Source: Streptomyces barkulensis
GTDB taxonomy: Bacteria > Actinomycetota > Actinomycetes > Streptomycetales > Streptomycetaceae
Length of the DNA stretch: 64,000 bases
NCBI RefSeq assembly: GCF_002843305.1
Contig: NZ_PGSG01000027.1
Coordinates: 1 to 64,000 of the forward strand
Direction: 5' to 3'
Each line of letters opens with the position of its first letter. Within the stretch, counting starts at the first letter, position 1. Position numbers and translations under genes: made by a program. The notes beneath the pieces are model-generated. The model had not been told where the DNA came from. It ran no database searches and saw only the letters and a program-made list of their open reading frames with translations. Of the stretch, positions 47,846 through 59,672 are shown piece by piece.

Positions 47846-49513
47846 ATGCGAATAACCGGTTCCAGGGTCGTCCAGACGATCGCGGCGACCCTCGCGGTTG
47901 GTGTGATCGCCACTGGATGTGCCAGTGAACGAGGCGAGAAGGACGAAGGCAAGGGTGGTGACACCTTCGTCTTCGGCGCCGCCGGAGACCCGGGCTCGCT
48001 GGACCCGGCGCTGGCCAGTGACGGTGAGACGTTCCGGGTCACCCGCCAGGCCTTCGAGGCGCTGATCGAGCACGAGCCGGGCGGCACCGAGCTGGTCGGT
48101 GGCCTGGCCGAGTCGTGGGACGCCGACGAGACCGGCACCGAGTGGACCTTCAACCTCCGCAAGGGCGTGAAGTTCCACGACGGCGAGAAGCTCACCGCCG
48201 AGGCGGTGTGCAAGAACTACGACCACTGGTTCAACTGGACCGGTACGTACCAGAACAGCGCGGTCTCCTACTACTGGCAGACCATCTTCGGTGGCTTCGC
48301 CGAGAACGAGGACAAGGACACGCCCAAGGCCAACTACAAGGGCTGCGAGGCGAAGGACGAGCACACCGCCGTCATCAGCGTCCACGAGTCCTCGGCCAAC
48401 CTGCCCGGCGGCTTCTCCCTCCAGGCGCTGGCCATCCACTCCCCGAAGGCCATCGACAAGTACGAGGAGCAGGAGGCCACCGGCGAGAACGACGCCATCT
48501 CCTACCCCAAGTACAGCCAGGAAGCCGGCACCGTCGCGGGCACCGGTCCCTTCCGGATCACCGAGTGGGACAAGGGCAACAAGGAAGTCACCCTCGAGCG
48601 GTTCGACGACTACTGGGGTGAGAAGGCCGGCGTCGAGAAGCTGGTCTTCCGCACCATCGCCGACGAGTCCGCGCGCCGCCAGGCCCTGCAGGCCGGCAAC
48701 ATCCACGGCTATGACCTGGTCGCGCCCTCGGACGTGAAGACCCTGGAGAAGGAAGGCTTCCAGGTCCCGGTCCGCGGCGTGTTCAACATCTTCTACGTGG
48801 GCTTCTCGCAGGAGGCGAACAAGGCCCTGGAGAAGAAGGAGGTGCGCCAGGCGATCACCCACGCCATCGACCGCGAGAACGTCGTCAAGACGCAGCTTCC
48901 CGAGGGCGGCGTGGCGGCCACCCAGTTCATGCCGGACACCGTCGACGGCTACTCCGACAAGGTCGCCACCTACGAGTTCGACACCAAGAAGGCCAAGGAC
49001 CTGCTGAAGAAGGCCGGCGAGGAGAAGCTGAAGGTCACCTTCTGCTACCCGACCGAGGTCACCCGCCCGTACATGCCCGCCCCGGCCGACATGTACGAGC
49101 TGATGAGGGCCGACCTGGAGAAGGCCGGCATCAACGTCGAGCCCAAGCCCATGAAGTGGGCCCCGGACTACCTGGACGCCACCGAGGCCGGCTCGTGCGA
49201 CCTGCACCTGCTGGGCTGGACCGGTGACTTCAACGACGCCTACAACTTCATCGGTACCTGGTTCTCCGGTTACGACAAGCAGTGGGGCTTCCGCGACGAC
49301 AAGGTCTTCGACGCCGTGAAGAAGGCCGAGGCCGAGCCGGACGTCGCCAAGCGGGTCGAGCTGTACAAGAAGGCCAACGAGGTGATCATGGACTACATCC
49401 CGGGCGTCCCGGTCTCCTCCTCCCCGCCGTCCATCGCGTTCGCCAAGGACGTCAACCCCCCGAAGGTCTCCCCGCTGACGCAGGAGAACTTCGCCGAGGT
49501 CTCCTTCAAGTAA
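47846..49513 (+). CDS. Oligopeptide-binding lipoprotein (Dpp/Opp A)
   Basis: 555 aa. Lipobox VIATGC, then SBP_bac_5 motifs: GDPGSLDPALASDGETFRVT, WTFNLRKGVKFHDGEKLTA and QAITHAIDREN. It captures peptides outside the membrane for the permeases encoded next. ATG 47846 (GGTGG upstream) is used rather than longer in-frame reading. First gene of a five-gene importer operon; Lys/Glu-rich compared with the island homologue. Confidence 0.94.
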   Translation: MRITGSRVVQTIAATLAVGVIATGCASERGEKDEGKGGDTFVFGAAGDPGSLDPALASDGETFRVTRQAFEALIEHEPGGTELVGGLAESWDADETGTEWTFNLRKGVKFHDGEKLTAEAVCKNYDHWFNWTGTYQNSAVSYYWQTIFGGFAENEDKDTPKANYKGCEAKDEHTAVISVHESSANLPGGFSLQALAIHSPKAIDKYEEQEATGENDAISYPKYSQEAGTVAGTGPFRITEWDKGNKEVTLERFDDYWGEKAGVEKLVFRTIADESARRQALQAGNIHGYDLVAPSDVKTLEKEGFQVPVRGVFNIFYVGFSQEANKALEKKEVRQAITHAIDRENVVKTQLPEGGVAATQFMPDTVDGYSDKVATYEFDTKKAKDLLKKAGEEKLKVTFCYPTEVTRPYMPAPADMYELMRADLEKAGINVEPKPMKWAPDYLDATEAGSCDLHLLGWTGDFNDAYNFIGTWFSGYDKQWGFRDDKVFDAVKKAEAEPDVAKRVELYKKANEVIMDYIPGVPVSSSPPSIAFAKDVNPPKVSPLTQENFAEVSFK

Positions 49514-49603
49514 ACGCATGACCGCGCGCAGGTCCGCCCGGCCACGGCATCCGAAGTGGCCGGGCGGACCTGCCCATGAGGACCAAGAAAGGGGCATCGC
49601 GGG

Positions 49604-50608
49604 GTGTTGCGTCTCGTCGTACGAAGACTGCTCCAACTGATACCCACCCTGCTGGGCCTGTCCGTTCTGCTGTTCATCTGGCTGAACCGGCTGCCCGGCG
49701 GACCCGCTGCGGCCATGCTCGGCGAGCGTGCGACCGAGGCGGACAAGGCCCGCATCGAGGCGGCCCTCGGGCTCGACCAGCCCGTGTGGGTCCAGTACGG
49801 CCGCTTCCTCGAGCGGCTGTCCGAGCTGAACCTGGGGATCTCCACCCAGACCGGCCAGCCGGTGTGGGACGAGTTCACCCGGGCGTTCCCCGCCACGGTG
49901 GAGCTCGGGATCTCGGCCATGATCATCGCCATCGCCGTCGGTGTCCCGCTGGGCTACTTCGCCGCCCGCCGACGCGGCAGCTGGCTGGACGTCACCGCGG
50001 TCTCCGGCTCCCTGGTGGGCATCTGCATCCCGGTGTTCTTCCTGGCCTTCCTGCTCAAGGCGCTCTTCGCCGTCCAGCTCGGCTGGTTCCCCAGCTTCGG
50101 ACGCCAGACCACCGGCATCGACGCCACCGAGGTCACCGGCTTCTACGTCCTGGACGGCATCCTCACCGGCGAGTTCGACGCGGCCTGGGACGCGGTGATG
50201 CACCTGGTGCTCCCGGCCCTGGCGCTCTCCTCGATCCCGCTGGCCATCATCACCCGTATGACCCGGGCCAGCGTCCTGGAGGTACTCGGCGAGGACTACG
50301 TGCGCACCGCCGAGTCCAAGGGCCTGAGCCGTCAGGTGGTGCGCGGCCGCCATGTGCTGCGCAACGCGCTGCTGCCGATCGTCACCGCCATCGGCCTGCT
50401 CACCGGCGGTCTGCTGTCGGGAGCGGTGCTCACCGAGTCGGTCTTCGCCTTCGGCGGCATCGGATCCTTCATCAAGGACGCCATCTCCCAGCGTGACTAT
50501 CCGGTCCTGGTGGGCTTCATCATGTTCATCGCAGCTGCGTACGTCGTCATCAATCTGCTGGTCGACCTCGCCTACAGCCTTATCGACCCGAGAGTGCGGG
50601 TGCACTGA
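49604..50608 (+). CDS. Peptide ABC permease, DppB type
   Basis: 334 aa, six membrane helices. The N-terminal helix is LLQLIPTLLGLSVLLFIWL. The cytoplasmic coupling motif is EDYVRTAESKGLSRQVVRGRHVLRNALLP. GTG 49604 after AAAGGGG. Stop and next start overlap as TGATG. Confidence 0.94.
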   Translation: MLRLVVRRLLQLIPTLLGLSVLLFIWLNRLPGGPAAAMLGERATEADKARIEAALGLDQPVWVQYGRFLERLSELNLGISTQTGQPVWDEFTRAFPATVELGISAMIIAIAVGVPLGYFAARRRGSWLDVTAVSGSLVGICIPVFFLAFLLKALFAVQLGWFPSFGRQTTGIDATEVTGFYVLDGILTGEFDAAWDAVMHLVLPALALSSIPLAIITRMTRASVLEVLGEDYVRTAESKGLSRQVVRGRHVLRNALLPIVTAIGLLTGGLLSGAVLTESVFAFGGIGSFIKDAISQRDYPVLVGFIMFIAAAYVVINLLVDLAYSLIDPRVRVH

Positions 50609-51561
50609 TGAGCACCAAGACCGACAAGATCGACCGGCTCGCGGAACTCACCGCCGCCACCGACACCTCCACGGGTGCCAGTCTGTGGGTCGAGGCCTGG
50701 CGCAGGCTCAAGAACAACAAGATGGCCGTGATCGGCGCGTGCATCATCGGTGTGTTCGTGGTGGTCGCGATCGTGGGACCGTGGGTCGCCCCGTACAGCC
50801 CCACCGCGCAGTTGTGGCGCGGCGAGGTCTTCACCAACCAGAACATCTTCGTCGGCCCCCGCGCCGAGAACTGGCTCGGTCTGGACCATCTGGCCCGCGA
50901 CGAGTTCTCCCGGCTGCTGGTGGGAGCCCGCCAGACCCTGATGGTCGGCATCGTCGCCACCCTGCTGGGCTTCACCGTCGGCGCGCTGATCGGCGGCACC
51001 TCGGGCGCCGCCCTGGTGCTGGGCGGCAGGATCGGCCGCCGGATCGACACCGTCGTGATGCGCGTCATCGACATCATGCTGGCGCTGCCCTCGCTGCTGC
51101 TGGCCGTGTCCATCGCGGCGGTCCTGGGACAGTCCCTGACCACCGTGATGATCGCGGTTGGCGTGGTGCAGATCCCCGTCTTCGCCCGGCTGCTGCGCGG
51201 CGCCATGCTGGCGCAGGGCGGCTCGGACTACGTACTGGCGGCCCAGGCCCTCGGGGTGCGCAAGCGGCGCATCGCGCTCGGCCATGTGCTGCCCAACTCG
51301 CTGAGCCCGGTGATCGTCCAGGCCACCCTGAGCCTGGCCACCGCCATCATCGAGGCGGCGGCGCTGTCCTTCCTCGGCCTGGGCAACCCCGACTCCGCCG
51401 AACCGGAGTGGGGCGTCATGCTGGCCCAGGCGCAGGACTACTTCGACAGCGCACCGATGCTCGCGATCTACCCCGCGCTGGGCATCATCGTCACCGCGCT
51501 CGGCTTCACCCTGCTGGGCGAGGCGATGCGGGAAGCCCTCGACCCGAAACTGCGGAGTTGA
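50608..51561 (+). CDS. Peptide ABC permease, DppC type
   Basis: 317 aa with the N-terminal OppC_N segment (RRLKNNKMAVIGACIIGVFV), a conserved NWLGLDHLARDEFSRLL and the coupling motif DYVLAAQALGVRKRRIALGHVLPN. Pairs with the preceding permease to form the channel. Confidence 0.94.
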   Translation: MSTKTDKIDRLAELTAATDTSTGASLWVEAWRRLKNNKMAVIGACIIGVFVVVAIVGPWVAPYSPTAQLWRGEVFTNQNIFVGPRAENWLGLDHLARDEFSRLLVGARQTLMVGIVATLLGFTVGALIGGTSGAALVLGGRIGRRIDTVVMRVIDIMLALPSLLLAVSIAAVLGQSLTTVMIAVGVVQIPVFARLLRGAMLAQGGSDYVLAAQALGVRKRRIALGHVLPNSLSPVIVQATLSLATAIIEAAALSFLGLGNPDSAEPEWGVMLAQAQDYFDSAPMLAIYPALGIIVTALGFTLLGEAMREALDPKLRS

Positions 51562-51565
51562 TCAC

Positions 51566-52722
<1,157 letters not shown>

Positions 52723-52726
<4 letters not shown>

Positions 52727-53838
52727 GCCTGCTCCAACTGAACGGTGTGAAGGTCCACTTCCCGGTGAAGAAGGGCATTCTCTTCGACCGCACGGTCGGC
52801 CACGTCTACGCCGTCGACGGCGTGTCGCTCTCCGTCGAGCCCGGCCGGACGTACGGCCTGGTGGGCGAGTCGGGCTGCGGCAAGACCACGCTGGGCCGGG
52901 CGGTCCTGCGGCTGGTGGACATCACCGACGGCGAGGTCGTCTTCGACGGCACCGATCTGGCGAAGCTGCCGGACGAGGAGATGCGCCGCTTCCGCCGCCG
53001 GCTCCAGATGGTCTTCCAGGACCCGCTGGGCAGCCTCAACCCCCGGCAGAACATCGAGTCGATCCTCTCCGAGGGCATGGCGGCCCACGGCATCGGCGCG
53101 GACCAGGAAGAGCGCCGCGAGAGGATCCGGAAGATCCTGGCCAGGGTCGGGCTGCCGGCCAACGCGCTCTCCCGCTACCCGCACGAGTTCTCCGGCGGGC
53201 AGCGCCAGCGCATCGGTATCGCCCGTGCGCTGGTCCTGGAACCGGACGTGATCATCTGCGACGAGCCGGTCTCCGCGCTGGACGTCTCCATCCAGGCGCA
53301 GGTGATCAACCTGCTGGAGGAACTCCAGAAGGAGATGGGGCTGACCTATGTGGTCATCGCCCACGACCTGGCCGTGGTGCGGCACATCTCCGACGTCGTC
53401 GGGGTGATGTACCTGGGCTCGCTGGTGGAGGAGGCGCCCAGCGACACGCTGTACGCCGAGCCCCGGCACCCGTACACCCGGGCGCTGATGTCGGCCGTGC
53501 CGGTGCCCGACCCGGAGGTCGAGGACAACCGCGAGCGCATCCTGCTCACCGGCGACCTGCCCTCCCCGGCGAACCCGCCGGCGGGCTGCCGCTTCCACAC
53601 CCGCTGCCCCTGGAAGCAGGACACGCTCTGCGCGACCGACCGCCCCGAACTGCGTGACCTGGGCGGCGGGCACAAGGTGGCCTGCCACTGGGTCGAGGAG
53701 ATCGCCGACGGCCGGATCAGCCCCACGCACAACGCGGCCCAGGTCGTCCCGGCCGGTCACGAGGGGCACGACGGGCACGGTGAGCCGGCTGAGGCCGGGG
53801 CCGTGAAGACGGAGAAGGCCGCGACCGCGGCCGGGTGA
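52723..53838 (+). CDS. Peptide ABC ATPase, DppF type
   Basis: 371 aa starting in an ATGA overlap with the preceding gene. Walker A GESGCGKTT, Q-loop FQDPLGSLNP, signature FSGGQRQR, Walker B VIICDEPVSALD, oligo_HPY region HPYTRALMSAVP with CRFHTRC. A His/Gly-rich tail (GHEGHDGHGE) ends the protein. Last gene of the importer operon. Confidence 0.94.
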
Positions 53839-53958
53839 GCCGCGCGCCGCACCCCCGGCTCCCCGGACGCCCCGTAGCGCCCCCGCACCGCCCGCTTCCC
53901 GCCCCATGGGCGCGGAGGCGGGCAGTGCGGCGTTTGCGGCACCTGTTACAACCGGGGG

Positions 53959-54624
53959 GTGGATCTGTTCACCCCTTCCGTCCAGCACTGGCTCGACCTG
54001 GCCGGGATCTTCGTCTTCGCCGTCTCCGGCGCGCTGCTCGCCGTCCGCAAGAACTTCGACGTCGTCGGCATGGCGCTGCTCGCCTCGGTCACCGGGCTGG
54101 GCGGCGGGCTCTTCAGGGACCTGGTGATCGGGGCGGTGCCCCCGGCCGCCTTCACCGACCTCGGCTATCTGCTGACCCCGCTGGCCGCCACGGTGCTGGT
54201 CTTCTTCCTCCATCCGCAGGTGGAGCGGATCAACCGGGCGGTGATGGTCTTCGACGCGGCCGGGCTCGGCCTGTTCTGCGTCACGGGCACGGTCAAGGCG
54301 CACGCCTACGGGCTCGGCCTGACCGCCTCGGTCGTCATGGGGCTGGCCACGGCCGTCGGCGGCGGCGTGCTGCGCGACGTGCTGGCCAACGAGGTGCCCT
54401 CGCTGCTGCGCTGGGACCGGGAGGTCTACGCGGTGCCGGCCGTCGTCGGGGCGGCGGCGGTGGCGCTGCTGATCAGGGCCGGGGAGCTGAACGGGGTGAC
54501 CAGCGGCGCGGCGGCGGCTCTCGCCTTCGTCCTGCGGCTGCTGGCCCTGCGCTACAACTGGCGCGCGCCGAGGGCCTGGCACCGCCGCAGCCGGCGGACC
54601 GAGGAGGGCGAGGGGGAGGCGTGA
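53959..54624 (+). CDS. TRIC-like (UPF0126/YicG) cation-channel family protein
   Basis: 221 aa membrane protein with about seven helices in two internal repeats, each with the motif pattern GGGLFRDLVIG and GGGVLRDVLAN. This matches bacterial homologues of trimeric intracellular cation channels, which conduct K+. GTG 53959. The basic, Glu-rich tail is cytoplasmic. Separate from the Dpp operon by 120 bp. Confidence 0.87.
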   Translation: MDLFTPSVQHWLDLAGIFVFAVSGALLAVRKNFDVVGMALLASVTGLGGGLFRDLVIGAVPPAAFTDLGYLLTPLAATVLVFFLHPQVERINRAVMVFDAAGLGLFCVTGTVKAHAYGLGLTASVVMGLATAVGGGVLRDVLANEVPSLLRWDREVYAVPAVVGAAAVALLIRAGELNGVTSGAAAALAFVLRLLALRYNWRAPRAWHRRSRRTEEGEGEA

Positions 54625-54681
54625 GAGGTGTGCCGGGACTTGGCTACTAGCCGGTAATAAAAGCCTGTACCGTGTACTGCC

Positions 54682-55515
54682 ATGACCGAGGCAACCATCG
54701 GTACCAGCGCGTTCGATCGCGACACGGCCGTCACAGCACAGGGAGAGGGCGTCTACGGCGCCGATCTCTCCGCCCAGTGGACCATCGGGCACGCCGTCAA
54801 CGGCGGCTACCTGCTGGCCCTGCTCGGCCGGGCCCTCGGCGACGCACTGCCGCACCCCGACCCCTTCACCATCACCGCGCACTACCTCACCGCCTCCCGG
54901 CCCGGCCCGGCGACCGTGCGCACCACCGCCGTACGCGCCGGCCGCACCCTGTCCACCGGCGCCGCCTCCCTGCTCCAGCGGGACGAGGACGGGCGGGAGG
55001 TCGAGCGCATCCGCGTGCTGGCGAGCTACGGGGACCTGGCCGCGCTGCCCGACGACGTCCGCACCAGCGCCAAGCCGCCGCAGATCCCGCCGTACGAGAA
55101 CTGCCTCGGAGCCCGGGACGGCATGGACCCGTCCGCCGTCCCGCCCATCACCCACCAGGTCGATCTGCGCCTGGACCCGGCCACGGTCGGCTGGGCGGTC
55201 GGCGCCCCCAGCGGACGCGGCGAGATGCGCGGCTGGTTCGGGCTGGCCGACGGCCGCGACCACGACCCGCTCTCCCTGCTGCTGGCCGTGGACGCCCTGC
55301 CGCCGACCGCCTTCGAGCTGGGCCTGTCCGGCTGGGTGCCGACGGTGGAGCTGACCGTCCACGTCCGCCGCCGCCCGGCCCCCGGGCCGGTGCGGGTGGC
55401 CATCACTACCCGCAACCTGGCCGGCGGCTTCCTGGAGGAGGACGCGGACGTCTGGGACAGCCAGGACCGGCTGGTCGCCCAGTCCCGCCAGCTCGCCCGC
55501 GCCCTGCCGGTCTGA
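54682..55515 (+). CDS. Acyl-CoA thioesterase-like (double hotdog) protein
   Basis: 277 aa. Two hotdog halves: WTIGHAVNGGYLLALLGRAL and PFTITAHYLTASRPGPATVR in the first, ELGLSGWVPTVELTVHVRRR and LEEDADVWDSQDRLVAQSRQ in the second. This is the TesB-like/thioesterase-family layout, hydrolysing acyl-CoA thioesters. ATG 54682; no clear Shine-Dalgarno. Monocistronic with a strong terminator. Confidence 0.85.
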   Translation: MTEATIGTSAFDRDTAVTAQGEGVYGADLSAQWTIGHAVNGGYLLALLGRALGDALPHPDPFTITAHYLTASRPGPATVRTTAVRAGRTLSTGAASLLQRDEDGREVERIRVLASYGDLAALPDDVRTSAKPPQIPPYENCLGARDGMDPSAVPPITHQVDLRLDPATVGWAVGAPSGRGEMRGWFGLADGRDHDPLSLLLAVDALPPTAFELGLSGWVPTVELTVHVRRRPAPGPVRVAITTRNLAGGFLEEDADVWDSQDRLVAQSRQLARALPV

Positions 55516-55557
55516 GCACGGACCGGACTGGACCGGACCGTCTCCGTCACGCGCTCC

Positions 55558-55594
55558 GCGGCCCCGCCCCCTCGCCGAGAGGGGGCGGGGCCGC
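55558..55594 (+). terminator. Terminator after the thioesterase gene
   Basis: A perfect 16-bp stem (55558-55573 with 55579-55594) and a GCCGA loop. Confidence 0.85.
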
Positions 55595-55804
55595 TTCCGC
55601 ATGCGACGGGCGGCGCGGGGCACACGTGACGGTGTCGCCCCGTGCCCCGGCACCCGCCGTGACCGGCGTGAACGCGGTGCGCGACCGGACGGGCGGGGCC
55701 GGTGGCGCGGGAGTGGCGAAGCCCTTCACGGGTACCCTGAAAAGGGATGAAAATCGCCATACGCGACAAAGCCCCCCTGTGAGAGAAGTGAAGGTGGTCA
55801 ACGG

Positions 55805-56281
55805 ATGTACGCCGTGAAGAGCACACTGCCCGACCAGGACCTCAAGGTCGTCGGAGAGGCGCTGCAGGGCGCAGTGGCGGATCTGGTCGATCTGTCGCTG
55901 GTGGCCAAGCAGGTCCACTGGACCGTGATCGGTCCGCGGTTCCGCTCCATCCACCTGCAGCTCGACGAGGTCGTGGACACCGCACGCACCTACTCCGACA
56001 CCGTCGCCGAACGCGCCGCGGCCCTGGGCCTGGCCCCCGACGGCCGTGCCTCCGCCCTCGCCTCCGGCAGCGGCATCACCGGGGTGGAGAGCGGCTGGCA
56101 CCAGGACGACAAGGCCGTCGAGGTCATGGTCGGCGCGCTGGCCTCCGTGGTGAACCGGATGCGCGAGCGCATGGACGCCACGGAGAAGCCCGACCCGGTG
56201 ACCCAGGACATCTTCATCGACATCATCGCCGAGCTCGAGAAGCACCACTGGATGTTCCAGGCCGAGCACAAGGGCGGCTGA
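55805..56281 (+). CDS. dps: Dps-family ferritin-like protein
   Basis: 158 aa, a four-helix bundle. The inter-subunit ferroxidase motif is KQVHWTVIGPRFRSIHLQLDE, with further ligands from DEVVDTARTYSDTVAERAAA. Dodecameric Dps shells oxidise and store iron and compact DNA in stationary phase or stress. ATG 55805. The C-terminus is short, without the long tails of some Streptomyces Dps paralogues. Confidence 0.93.
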   Translation: MYAVKSTLPDQDLKVVGEALQGAVADLVDLSLVAKQVHWTVIGPRFRSIHLQLDEVVDTARTYSDTVAERAAALGLAPDGRASALASGSGITGVESGWHQDDKAVEVMVGALASVVNRMRERMDATEKPDPVTQDIFIDIIAELEKHHWMFQAEHKGG

Positions 56282-56356
56282 GGACGTCCGAGAACATCAG
56301 AGGATGTCCGAGTCGCCCGCCCCGCCCCGCGGATTCCGGAGCGGGCGGGGCGGGAG

Positions 56357-56390
56357 GAGCGAGGACCGGCCGAGTGGCCGGTCCTCGCTC
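56357..56390 (+). terminator. Terminator after dps
   Basis: A perfect 15-bp stem (56357-56371 with 56376-56390) and a GAGT loop. A second GC-rich near-palindrome lies just before it (56315-56354). Confidence 0.85.
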
Positions 56391-56427
56391 ACGTCCCGGC
56401 CCGGGCGGCTCGTAGAATCGGTTAACC

Positions 56428-57597
56428 ATGGCCTACCTTGACCACGCCGCCACCACCCCCATGCTCCCGGAGGCGGTGCAGGCGATGACCGCCCAGCTCG
56501 GCCTCGTCGGCAACGCCTCCTCCCTCCACGCGGCGGGAAGGCGGGCCCGTCGCACGGTGGAGGAGGGGCGCGAGGCCCTCGCCGCGGCGCTGGGCGCCCG
56601 GCCGAGCGAGGTGGTCCTCACCTCCGGCGGCACCGAGGCCGACAACCTCGCCGTCAAGGGCCTGTACTGGGCCCGGCGCGCGGCCGATCCCGTCCGCACC
56701 CGCGTCCTGGCCAGTCCCGTGGAGCACCACGCGGTCCTCGACGCCGTCCACTGGCTCGCCGACCACGAGGGTGCCCGGGTGCGGTGGCTGCCGGTCGACT
56801 CCCTGGGGCGCGTTCACCCGGATGCGCTGCGCGAGGCGGTGGAGGAAAAGCCCGAGGACGTCGCCCTGATCACCGTGATGTGGGCCAACAACGAGATCGG
56901 CACCCTCCAGCCCACAGCCGAACTGGCGGCGGTCGCGGCCGAGTTCGGCATCCCGATGCACGCGGACGCCGTCCAGGCCGTCGGCCAGGTGCCGGTGGAC
57001 TTCGCCTCCTCCGGCCTGGCCGCGATGACGGTCAGCGGCCACAAGATCGGCGGCCCGTACGGCATCGGCGCGCTGCTGCTGGGCCGTCAGTGGGCCCCCA
57101 CGCCGCTGCTGCACGGCGGCGGCCAGGAGCGCGACGTGCGCTCCGGCACCCTCGACGTACCCGCCGTCGCGGCCTTCGCGGTCGCCGCGCGGCTGGCGGC
57201 CGAGCGGCGCGAGGAGTTCGCCCGGGAGATCGGCGCGCTGCGGGACGCGCTGGTGGCGGCCGTGCGCGAGGCCGTGCCGGACGCCGTCCTGGGCGGCGAC
57301 CCCGACCCGGCCGGGCGGCTGCCCGCCAACGCGCACTTCTCCTTCCCCGGCTGCGAGGGCGACTCGCTGCTGCTCCTGCTGGACGCCCAGGGCATCGAGT
57401 GCTCCACCGGATCGGCCTGCACCGCCGGCGTCGCCCAGCCCAGCCACGTCCTGCTGGCCACGGGCACCGACCCGGAACTGGCCCGGGGCACCCTGCGCTT
57501 CTCGCTGGGCCACACCTCCACCAGGGCGGACGTGGACGCGGTGGCCGCGGCCATCGGCCCGGCCGTGGAGCGCGCCCGCGGTGCCGGGCTGTCGTAA
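56428..57597 (+). CDS. Cysteine desulfurase
   Basis: 389 aa PLP enzyme of the IscS/NifS class supplying persulfide sulfur. Motifs are [24 protein letters not shown], the PLP lysine in [15 protein letters not shown] and the catalytic cysteine in [15 protein letters not shown]. Start ATG 56428. With mnmA 0.8 kb downstream it probably supplies sulfur for tRNA 2-thiouridine, though it may also serve Fe-S assembly. Confidence 0.95.
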   Translation: MAYLDHAATTPMLPEAVQAMTAQLGLVGNASSLHAAGRRARRTVEEGREALAAALGARPSEVVLTSGGTEADNLAVKGLYWARRAADPVRTRVLASPVEHHAVLDAVHWLADHEGARVRWLPVDSLGRVHPDALREAVEEKPEDVALITVMWANNEIGTLQPTAELAAVAAEFGIPMHADAVQAVGQVPVDFASSGLAAMTVSGHKIGGPYGIGALLLGRQWAPTPLLHGGGQERDVRSGTLDVPAVAAFAVAARLAAERREEFAREIGALRDALVAAVREAVPDAVLGGDPDPAGRLPANAHFSFPGCEGDSLLLLLDAQGIECSTGSACTAGVAQPSHVLLATGTDPELARGTLRFSLGHTSTRADVDAVAAAIGPAVERARGAGLS

Positions 57598-57638
57598 CCC
57601 CCGCCCGGCTGCCGGCCCGCTTCCCGTCCCCGGCCCGC

Positions 57639-58325
57639 TCAGGCCTTGCGGACGGGGACGTCCCGCACCATCCGCATGTACCGGTCCCAGTCCCAGTGCG
57701 GCCCGGGGTCGGTGTGGTCGGTGCCGGGCACCTCGATGTGGCCGATGATGTGCTCGCGGTCCCGGGGCAGGCCGTACCGGTCGCATATCCCGGCCGTCAG
57801 CGCCGCCGACGCCCGGTAGGTGGCGTCGGTGATCGTCTCCGGGCGGTCCACGAAGCCCTCGTGCTCGATGCCGACGCTGCGCTCGTTGTACTCGCGGTTG
57901 CCCGCGTGGTACGCCACGTCCAGCTCCCGCACCATCTGCGTCACCTTCCCGTCGGAGGTGCGCACCACGTAGTGCGTCGCTGCGCGGTGGGACGGGTCCT
58001 GGAAGACCTTCAGGGCCACCGCGTAGGGGCCCTGGATGACGTGCACCACCACCCGGTCGACGGTGTAGTCGTAGGGCCGGTCGGCCCGCCGCCAGTTCGC
58101 CTCGGACGCCGGCACCCAGTCCGCCCCGGGGTGGTCCACCTCGCCCTCGGTGCGCGGCCGGTTCACGCCCGGCACCTTCCACCACGTCCGGGCCAGATCG
58201 TCGCGGGCCGCGTACCCGAGGGCGCCCAGGCCCACCGCCGCGCCGCCGACCAGCAGGGCGCGACGGCCCACCGGCCGACCCTTCCCGTCCGCCCGGCGGT
58301 CTCCGGGGGCTTCTTTCTCGCTCAC
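57639..58325 (-). CDS. Tat-exported N-acetylmuramoyl-L-alanine amidase (Amidase_2)
   Basis: 228 aa. A twin-arginine signal ([20 protein letters not shown]) directs export. The amidase_2 zinc site shows His in VVVHVIQG, the catalytic-type Glu in [10 protein letters not shown] and the downstream [18 protein letters not shown], where further ligands sit. It should cleave the lactyl-alanine bond of peptidoglycan. GTG 58325 is chosen; a GTG three codons upstream is possible. Convergent with the cysteine desulfurase and divergent from mnmA. Confidence 0.88.
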   Translation of the reverse strand: MSEKEAPGDRRADGKGRPVGRRALLVGGAAVGLGALGYAARDDLARTWWKVPGVNRPRTEGEVDHPGADWVPASEANWRRADRPYDYTVDRVVVHVIQGPYAVALKVFQDPSHRAATHYVVRTSDGKVTQMVRELDVAYHAGNREYNERSVGIEHEGFVDRPETITDATYRASAALTAGICDRYGLPRDREHIIGHIEVPGTDHTDPGPHWDWDRYMRMVRDVPVRKA

Positions 58326-58398
58326 AGACCGCACAACGCCCGGGAACACCCGTACGGTTCCGCCGGCGCGCACCCGGACCCGTACCCTGGAGGGCGCT

Positions 58399-59565
58399 AT
58401 GACTGACACGACCGGTGCGCCCAGCCCCGCCCCCCGCCTCCGCGTCCTCGCCGCCATGTCCGGCGGGGTGGACTCCGCCGTCGCCGCCGCCCGCGCGGTG
58501 GAGGCCGGCCACGACGTGACCGGCGTCCACCTCGCCCTCTCGGCGAACCCGCAGTCCTTCCGCACCGGCGCCCGCGGCTGCTGCACCGTCGAGGACTCCC
58601 GTGACGCCCGCCGCGCCGCCGATGTCATCGGCATCCCCTTCTACGTGTGGGACCTGGCCGAGCGCTTCCGCCAGGACGTGGTGGAGGACTTCGTCGCCGA
58701 GTACGAGGCCGGCCGCACCCCCAACCCCTGCCTGCGCTGCAACGAGAAGATCAAGTTCGCCGCGCTGCTGGACAAGGCCCTGGCGCTGGGCTTCGACGCG
58801 GTGTGCACCGGCCACTACGCCACCGTCGTCGTCCGCGAGGACGGCAGCCGCGAGCTGCACCGCGCCACCGACATGGCCAAGGACCAGAGCTATGTGCTGG
58901 GCGTGCTGGACGAGCGGCAGCTCGCCCACGCCCTGTTCCCCCTCGGCGACACCGCCACCACCAAGGAGGAGATCCGAGCCGAGGCCGAGCGCCGGGGCCT
59001 GGCGGTGGCGAAGAAGCCCGACAGCCACGACATCTGCTTCATCGCCGACGGCGACACCCAGGGCTTCCTGGCCAGGCACCTGGGCACCGCCGAGGGCGAC
59101 ATCCTCGACGAGGACGGCAACAGGCTCGGCACCCACTCCGGCGCGTACGGCTTCACCGTCGGCCAGCGCAAGGGCCTGCGCATCGGCCACCCCGCCCCCG
59201 ACGGCAAGCCGCGCTACGTCCTGGACATCTCCCCGGTGGACAACACCGTCACCGTCGGCCCGGCCTCCGCCCTGGACGTGGTCGCCCTCAAGGCCATCCG
59301 CCCCCGCTGGTGCGGCACCCCGCCCACCGGGCCGGGCACCTACACCGCCCAGCTGCGCGCCCACGGCGGCGAGACGCCGGTGACGGCCGAGCTGGTCGGC
59401 GGTCCGGACGGCGACGAGCTGAAGGTGTCCTTCGCCGAGCCGGTGCGCGGCGTCGCCCCGGGCCAGGCGATCGTCCTCTACGACGGCACCCGCGTGGTCG
59501 GCTCGGCCACCATCGCCGCCACCGAGCGCCGCGCCGCGGCGGCTGTCTTCGTCAGCCAGGGTTGA
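58399..59565 (+). CDS. mnmA: tRNA-specific 2-thiouridylase MnmA
   Basis: 388 aa enzyme thiolating U34 of Glu, Gln and Lys tRNAs. The PP-loop is [14 protein letters not shown]. The catalytic cysteines are in [12 protein letters not shown] and [12 protein letters not shown]. The C-terminal domain has [18 protein letters not shown] precedes ATG 58399. Confidence 0.96.
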   Translation: MTDTTGAPSPAPRLRVLAAMSGGVDSAVAAARAVEAGHDVTGVHLALSANPQSFRTGARGCCTVEDSRDARRAADVIGIPFYVWDLAERFRQDVVEDFVAEYEAGRTPNPCLRCNEKIKFAALLDKALALGFDAVCTGHYATVVVREDGSRELHRATDMAKDQSYVLGVLDERQLAHALFPLGDTATTKEEIRAEAERRGLAVAKKPDSHDICFIADGDTQGFLARHLGTAEGDILDEDGNRLGTHSGAYGFTVGQRKGLRIGHPAPDGKPRYVLDISPVDNTVTVGPASALDVVALKAIRPRWCGTPPTGPGTYTAQLRAHGGETPVTAELVGGPDGDELKVSFAEPVRGVAPGQAIVLYDGTRVVGSATIAATERRAAAAVFVSQG

Positions 59566-59593
59566 CGCCTTCCTGGCGACGCCCGGATTCTCG

Positions 59594-59630
59594 CCTTAAG
59601 GTATTTGGTGCGGGTTACCCGCACCAAATA
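59594..59630. promoter_or_regulatory. Two adjacent perfect palindromes before the RloA/RloB operon
   Basis: CCTTAAGG (59594-59601) abuts a 29-bp perfect inverted repeat (59602-59630) with arms TATTTGGTGCGGGT and ACCCGCACCAAATA around a single T. It is 29 bp after the mnmA stop and 43 bp before the ATPase start. It could end mnmA transcription (13-bp stem, 3-nt loop) or be an operator for the downstream pair. Confidence 0.6.
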
Positions 59631-59672
59631 GCCTGAGACGCCTGTTGGGGGTGTTCGGTAGGGAGGGCAGCC

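Noticed and set aside
47816..50605. 929-codon minus-strand frame opposite the Dpp operon
   Set aside because: Antisense shadow; both plus-strand genes beneath it have full, recognisable domains.
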